This document shows positions 58,329-64,000 of a stretch of 64,000 nt of DNA, piece after piece. The DNA lies in assembly GCF_018446385.1 (NCBI RefSeq), contig NC_055987.1:83571418-83635417 (forward strand). Direction: 5' to 3'. Source of the stretch: Zingiber officinale (Eukaryota > Streptophyta > Magnoliopsida > Zingiberales > Zingiberaceae). The notes under the pieces were generated by a model. That model ran no database searches. It saw nothing but the letters and a program-made list of their open reading frames with translations, and had not been told where the DNA came from. Both the position numbers and the translations under genes were made by a program. The first letter of the stretch is position 1, and each line of letters opens with the position of its first letter.

Positions 58329-59600
58329 ATGGAGGAGTTACTTCAGGAGGCTCATCGTTCTAGATTTGCTATCCACCCAGGTGGGACTCGTATGTATCGC
58401 GGTTTGAGACGTTCCTATTGGTGGAACGGCATGAAGAAAGACATCGCAGATTTTGTAGCTAGATGTCTTGTTTGTCAGCAGGTGAAGGCTGAGCACCAGA
58501 GACCTGCTGGTTTACTTCAGAGGATCCCTATTCCAGAGTGGAAGTGGGAGCATATCACTATGGATTTTGTGGTAGGATTGCCTAGGACTCGACGAGGTCA
58601 TGATGCGATTTGGGTAATCGTTGACCGATTAACCAAATCCGCACACTTTTTAGCGATCCGGAAGACTGATTCTCTGGATCGATTAGCTGAGTTATACTGT
58701 CGAGAGATTATCAGATTGCATGGAGTTCCGTTGAGCATTATATCTGATAGAGACCCACGGTTCACGTCCCGATTCTGGCAGAGTCTGCAGCAGGCCTTGG
58801 GCACACAGCTTCGTTTCAGTACGGCATTCCATCCGCAGACAGATGGGCAGTCAGAGCGGACTATTCAGATATTGGAGGACTTGCTGAGATCTTGTGTCAT
58901 GGACTTCGGAGGCAGTTGGGAGGACCACCTGCCATTAGTGGAGTTCGCCTACAACAACAGCTATCATTCGGCTATCCAGATGGCACCGTTTGAGGTGTTG
59001 TATGGTAGGCCTTGTCGGACACCCATCCTCTGGGAAGAGGTTGGGGAGGCCCAGTTGATAGGACCTCAGAGAGCTCAGCAGGATGCAGAGTTGGTTCGCA
59101 CTATCAGACGGAGGATGTCAGAGGCCCAGGACCGTCAGAAGAGTTATGCTGATCAGAGACGGAGACCCCTGGAGTTCTCCATTGGTGATCACGTATTTCT
59201 TAGAGTTTCACCCACGAAAGGGGTGAAGAGATTTGGTCTCCGAGGTAAGCTAGCTCCCCGATATATTGGACCATTCCAGATCTTGGAGAGGATTGGAGCA
59301 GTAGCTTACCGTCTGGCGCTACCACCATCTCTAGCTGGCATTCATGATGTATTCCATGTGTCTATGCTGAGGAGATACGTATCCGATCCGGCACATGTTC
59401 TGTCAGATATATTTGTTCCTATTCAGCCTGATGTTACTTACGAGGAGGTTCCGGTGCGGATTCTGGACCACAGGGAGCGTCAGCTACGGAACAAGACTGT
59501 CCGACTGGTTAAAGTCGGATGGCAGCATCATTCTGACGAGGAGGCTACATGGGAGCTGGAGGATACGATCCGAGCTCGATACCCCCATCTTTTGACTTGA
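58329..59600 (+). CDS. Chromovirus integrase with chromodomain-like tail
   Basis: 423 codons, fully open, from MEELLQEAHRSRFAIHPGGT to a TGA at 59598-59600; in the original polyprotein it was joined to RNase H. Zinc-binding HHCC: H in EEAHRSRFAIH, C-x2-C in ARCLVCQQVK. Catalytic core: D in ITMDFVVGLP, D in IISDRDPRF, E in DGQSERTIQ. C-terminal: GPFQILERIGAVAYRLALP, FHVSMLRRY, then the chromodomain-like LVKVGWQHHSDEEATWELED, which in this lineage targets heterochromatin. All motif residues are kept, in contrast to the broken upstream parts. Confidence 0.93.
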   Translation: MEELLQEAHRSRFAIHPGGTRMYRGLRRSYWWNGMKKDIADFVARCLVCQQVKAEHQRPAGLLQRIPIPEWKWEHITMDFVVGLPRTRRGHDAIWVIVDRLTKSAHFLAIRKTDSLDRLAELYCREIIRLHGVPLSIISDRDPRFTSRFWQSLQQALGTQLRFSTAFHPQTDGQSERTIQILEDLLRSCVMDFGGSWEDHLPLVEFAYNNSYHSAIQMAPFEVLYGRPCRTPILWEEVGEAQLIGPQRAQQDAELVRTIRRRMSEAQDRQKSYADQRRRPLEFSIGDHVFLRVSPTKGVKRFGLRGKLAPRYIGPFQILERIGAVAYRLALPPSLAGIHDVFHVSMLRRYVSDPAHVLSDIFVPIQPDVTYEEVPVRILDHRERQLRNKTVRLVKVGWQHHSDEEATWELEDTIRARYPHLLT

Positions 59601-59697
59601 GGTATGTGGGTTAGCGTTTCTTTCGGCATTTATACTGTTTGGTTATATTTTAGTGTTTGCTGTTAGTTATAGCGAAATTTGGGGATCAAATTTTTAT

Positions 59698-59710
59698 TAG
59701 TAGGGGAGGA
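59698..59710 (+). other. Polypurine tract
   Basis: TAGTAGGGGAGGA directly before the 3' LTR. Confidence 0.88.
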
Positions 59711-62700
59711 TGTGAGATCTCGGAAAAATTTAAATAAATAAGGTTATTTGGGAAATAGCCTTATAGAATTTTTCAGGAATTTTTAGAAATTTTCTGGGAA
59801 TTTTTCGGAGCTCGTACGGAGGGTTTTGAGGGGATAAACTTTGGGCTCGGATAAAGCCTGTTTAGGATACTCGTTTAAGTGAGGAAATGTGTTAATATAT
59901 AAATTCATTTCCTTTATTTCTTTTCTCCCCCAAACCCCATCGCCGATTCACCCGACTCTTCACCCAACCCGAACACCTTCTTCCCCGATCTCCCCAACTC
60001 CTCTCGACCTCTCTTTCTCTCGGACGAAGCACAGCCGGGGGTTCCAGTGATCGTCGACCTCGACGGAAACTAGTGGGGTCACCGGAGCTTGACGGTGCCG
60101 AGGAGCTGGATCTGATCAGGGGGTTCTGTCCGGCGGATTTGGAAGCCGATCTCCTCCTACGCGACCCTCTCCTTCCTCGATCTCTCTAGCCTTCGTCGCC
60201 GATCCTGAGGAACTCATCGCTGGATCTCGACGGTGCCAAGGAAGACCGGGCTGCCTTCGGCCGAAGGGTCTCTGCTCCGGTGGTGCTTGCGGCCGATCGC
60301 CGAAGGTGCGGCGGCTAGGGCACGGTGAAGGACCAGATCTTGCGTCGACTCCCAACCAATCGCCTACCGAAGCTTGGAGAGGTGCCCTAGTCCGGATCTG
60401 TATCACTCGATCGCCGGCGTGGGTAAGCCAGCCTTAACCGAAAGCCCCTCTTCTGAAATTGCCTCTTGATTCATCACTGGATCCTTGTTGATTCAAGGGT
60501 TTAGCTAGATTAGGGTTCTTCTTTTGGATTTGAATCTTCTTGTGCTGGATTCTTCTCTGATCGAATTGGTCATCTTATTGTGGTTGGTTTAGGTTTTGGT
60601 TGGAGATGATGGGATCAATTGAGTTGCCGAGCAAAGGCTTGAAGGTTTATTGTGTGATCCATGATCTCCATTGATTGAACCCTTCTTGATCCGATCAGGA
60701 GGTGAGGTCTGTGCTTGCTGTGGAGTTTCTTTGGTTCCGGCAGCTACTCCATCGAGCAGAACACTTTGTTCCAGCATCAATAGGGGGCTGTGAGGTTAAG
60801 GTATGGTGTAGGATTTTTGATTGGGTAGTAGATCATCATGTAGTTTGGTTATTTTAGATGGTTATGCCTGTTGTGGATGAATTAGGGTTATGTTGATTGT
60901 GATTAGATTTAATTGCTTAGATTAAACTAATGGAATGATTAGGGTTAAGACAATTAACCCTAGTCAACTATTGGATTTAATCTAAGATTGGATTTCTAAT
61001 CTAATTGGTGATTAGGGATTAGGTAACTAATCTTATTTAACCATTAGATTTAATTATGTAGATTGAGGTTGTGATTAGGGCTTTGCCCTAATTTAGGTTT
61101 AGGGATTTTATTTAGCTATTCATTTGGATTTAGCTAAATAAAATATATATATATTGTTTGATTGACACAGGACTCGGATTAGAGACAGGCGTCTCGACCT
61201 TGGATTGCTTGATTGTACCTTCTATTGGAGGCGGGTACCCTCTGACTTATCTTTTGATAATGTCTTATGATATGTGTAGCTTATATATATTTACTAGTGG
61301 TAGATAGTAGATTATTCTCCCCCTTGGTCTTAGCTAGTTGATACCTATCACATGCTTCATCTGCTAGTTGCTTTACTTCAGGATTGGATATTTTATCTCT
61401 TGCCATGTGTAAATATGTTCATAGAGATGCATATCTATAGTGTTCTACTCTACTGGATTAGTTGCTTTACATGTGTGATACATGCTCTTGGATTCATGAT
61501 ACTTACATCATTGTTATATGTGATGTCTTTGGATTTATGCTGTTTATATCATGGTTATATATATGCGTTTACCTTTTGGGCACCCACATATATGGAGGAG
61601 GCTATGTTCAGGTATGACATACTGTAGCCGCATGCACCATATTGCATGATTGCATGCTGGGCGATTGACGACTCCATTATTGTTGAGCTCGTCGGCCGGC
61701 TACATGGACCCGCACACAACGTGTTCACTGCATGGGTAGTGGCACAACACTCAGGGTGTGTATGGTAGATTGCCCGGTAGTGCTCCGCTAGGACGCTCAT
61801 GGGTAGCGTGACAGGAGCGTGGTAGCACACCGGGGTCCCTCCCCGTCATTGTGTACCGGGAGATGAGAGCGTTACGCTCCCTCACTATGTTTGAGGCAGG
61901 AGGATAGGTGTACTCCGACAGCATCCCGTCCACTTGGTCACTCATCAGGGGTAGTGACGGCAGAGTGCACGGTTGTCACAGCCCTACCCACTCGGTCTCA
62001 CCATTGTGTGTGAGACGGCTGAGCATGGCAGTAGGGGTGACCAGGACATGTCATTTGCATCATATGCACAGATTGCATTATTTATGATTGATGCATTTTG
62101 GTGATTGCATATGATTGACATGCATACAAGTTATATGCTTTTGCTCTGACTATTTTTATCTGTGTATGCTCACAGTCATTCGCCCGAGCCTCGCAGGTGA
62201 GTACAGTTTATTTCAGTTATGCACTTTTTATATTCTTGCAGTATATTGTATTGCATGCTTATTGTTGGTTACTGCAGTTTATTTAGTCTTGCATACCTGT
62301 TATACTTAGGAGACTGTACTATATAGATTGTATGGTTAGAGAACTGTACTATTGATCATATGGTTTAGGAGACTGTACCTTAGGTTTTTACTGGTGGATA
62401 TATATTGCTGTACATGTCTATTGGTTTACCAGCTGAGTTCTTTGAACTCACCCCGTTGTTACTATTTTTCAGGTTGAGGCCGTCAGGAGAGATTCCAGTC
62501 GCTAGCCCCTTTGTCGCGAGGATTTTCTTTGTCGGATTTATTCTGCTTTTGCATCTTAAATACTTGTATTGTGGGTTGTATTGTGGACATTGAACATTCG
62601 GGTTTACTACTATTGTTTTCCGCTGCAGATATTTTCATTACTTCGTGGATTTGGTTTTCTTCGATGTAGTGGAGTAGGATGTGTACATATATTTTCGAGA

Positions 62701-62920
62701 TTTTATATCGTCTTTCCTTATTAAACTGCGTGGATTGATTATATGTTGAATTATGTGGAATGTTGATATAAACTGCGTGGCTTGTTCTTTTGTATTGTAT
62801 TATTCCGGCCGTGTGTGGCCGAGGTATGGAGATATATGTATACTGAGCTTCATATTGTCCGTCGTACAGGGGAGATGCTGCCGAAATTTCTTCGGACAGG
62901 GACTACCTGGGGGCGTGACA
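59711..62920 (+). repeat. 3' LTR of Tekay-like element
   Basis: 3210 bp, same termini as the 5' LTR. Nearly identical over the first 1.5 kb; substitutions and small indels cluster at about 61360-62120. Confidence 0.96.
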
Positions 62921-62925
62921 AGTGG

Positions 62926-63700
62926 AGTAGGTGAGGACGTGTTCTCCGTAGAGGGAACAGTAGGCGTCGGGTCGACCTAGGGTTTCCGGTCGGAAATTCG
63001 AAGTCAGACCCGAACAGTCCGGAGACTGTCATAATTTCATATTCACACTATTATTTTGTGTTAACTTTGTGTTGCAGGTATTTTTGGATTAACATAGTTG
63101 TAGGTACCAAAAACACAAAGAAGAACTCGGATGAACAGTGTCCGAGGCGCCTCCATGAGGCTTGGAGGCGCCTCGGGTTCAAAATCCTGAGCTGGCGCGA
63201 GGAGGAGGCTTAAGGCGCCTTGGAGGGGTTTAAGGCACCTTAGACAGCTTGGAGGCGCCTTGAATGGGTTTAAGGCGCCTTCAGGTCGCGGCAGTCAAAG
63301 AATTATCCCAGCGAGCAGAACGGGATAAGATTCAGGCTTAAGGCGCCTTGAAAGGGTTTAAGGCGCCTTGAACACTGTTTATAAAGGGGTTTCGACCAGC
63401 AGCTCAGTACAACAAATTCCAAGCCTTCTTTACTCAACGTGCTGCTCCGAAAGACTCCCGGAAGTGCTGCTACACTTCTACGACGACCCAGAGCTCCAAG
63501 ATTCCTCTTTTTCGTCGTCGGTATAGATTTCTTTTATCGCATCTCCTGTAATACTTAGTCTGTAATAATCGAGCTTATAGTTGTTGCCCACCGGAAGCGA
63601 TCAAGGATCGCGGGCCTTCGAGTAGGAGTCGCCTTAGGCTCCGAACGAAGTAAATTCCTCTGTGTTTGTGTGTTTGCTTTTTTTTCCGCTGCGTCTTAAT
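62926..63700 (+). repeat. LTR of plus-strand Sirevirus-like element, second part
   Basis: Continues the LTR broken at 52163. Contains GGCGCC palindromes (63148-63372), the TATA-like TTTATAAAGG near 63379-63388, and a leader. The expected LTR end and primer site are absent; the LTR runs into gag sequence after a repeated CGAGTGTTTTACAAAT (63704 and 63735), so a deletion removed LTR end, primer site and gag N-terminus. Confidence 0.75.
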
Positions 63701-63760
63701 TAATCGAGTGTTTTACAAATCAAACGATTTAGCCACGAGTGTTTTACAAATTTGAAAATT

Positions 63761-64000
63761 AAGTCACTTTTAAGAGAAATAACCACTCTTAAAGGAGTAA
63801 CTAACTCAAAATCGTTAACTGAAGATTCAACTCAAGTACAACGACTTGAGAAAGAAAATTCAAATCTGAAAAATCAGTTAAACAAGTTAGAAATTACTCT
63901 GGAAAAGTTCTCTCTGGGTTCCAAGAATTTGGATCTAATTCTTGGGACACAAAGAGCTGTCTACAACAGAACTGGGCTAGGATACAAAAGTAAAAAAGAA
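63761..64000 (+). pseudogene. Sirevirus-like gag C-terminal part, cut by window end
   Basis: An open frame of 80 codons with a coiled coil (RLEKENSNLKNQLNKLEITL) and the tail SKNLDLILGTQRAVYNRTGL, close to the gags at 7501 and 34862. Zinc knuckle and N-terminus are lost with the deletion to its left. It has no start codon; the rest lies beyond the window. Confidence 0.85.

Larger units (their letters stand above)
52164..62920 (+). mobile_element. Tekay-like chromovirus (Ty3/gypsy), near full length
   Basis: 10757 bp, flanked by AGTGG (52159-52163 and 62921-62925). Two nearly identical 3.2-kb LTRs, tRNA-iMet primer site, gag-protease-reverse transcriptase-RNase H-integrase with a chromodomain-like tail, and polypurine tract. 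LTR size and C-terminal tail match the Tekay/Del lineage. Gag, protease and reverse transcriptase are damaged, so it is non-autonomous despite the young LTRs. Confidence 0.96.

Overview
The window is plant nuclear DNA made almost entirely of nested transposable elements. Evidence for a plant is the mix of Sirevirus-like and long-LTR Ty1/copia elements, Tekay-like chromovirus and Athila-like Ty3/gypsy elements, a CACTA DNA transposon and tRNA-derived SINEs, plus fragments of plant-like nuclear genes with introns. A monocot is my best guess from the element mix; the species cannot be told from the sequence. I see no intact host gene, rRNA, functional tRNA gene or CRISPR array.

Layout. 1-574 is the 3' end of an LTR. 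575-5465 is a tandem unit (part of an internal region, LTR, internal region, LTR; minus strand) of a gag-only copia family, sitting next to a gypsy-type LTR (5466-7027). 7028-10402 is a decayed Sirevirus-like gag with its 5' LTR. 10791-11720 is a ruined copia gag-protease. 11751-17157 is a CACTA transposon (TSD TTA) carrying exon-intron pieces that I read as MED31 and IMP4, and two tandem SINEs. From about 17158 an Athila-like element runs on the plus strand: LTR, tRNA-Asp-type primer site, gag, protease and a late ORF ending at 50274. It is split by a solo LTR (20428-22500, TSD CTCTT) and by a 25.1-kb block (22896-48027, TSD CTAAC).

The 25.1-kb block is the most unusual structure. Its left end is the 3' LTR of a minus-strand Sirevirus-like element (gag-pol in one frame with four stop codons, plus an extra ORF after pol). 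Its right end is a related but diverged LTR in the opposite orientation, so both outer ends are LTR 3' ends, yet they share one exact 5-bp target duplication. Joining the flanks restores the Athila protease reading frame across the site. Inside the block sit a gag-only copia element (27624-31732, TSD ACACA) that cut the last codons of pol, and a long-LTR Angela-like copia element (37242-46767, TSD CAAGT).

Right part. At 50283 a minus-strand LTR interrupts the Athila element. A related plus-strand element (from 51688) is inserted next to it, head to head. A nearly full-length Tekay-like chromovirus (52164-62920, TSD AGTGG) lies within that plus-strand LTR, and the window ends inside a Sirevirus-like gag. 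The elements do not work together in a pathway; they are layers of successive insertions whose order can be read from the target duplications.
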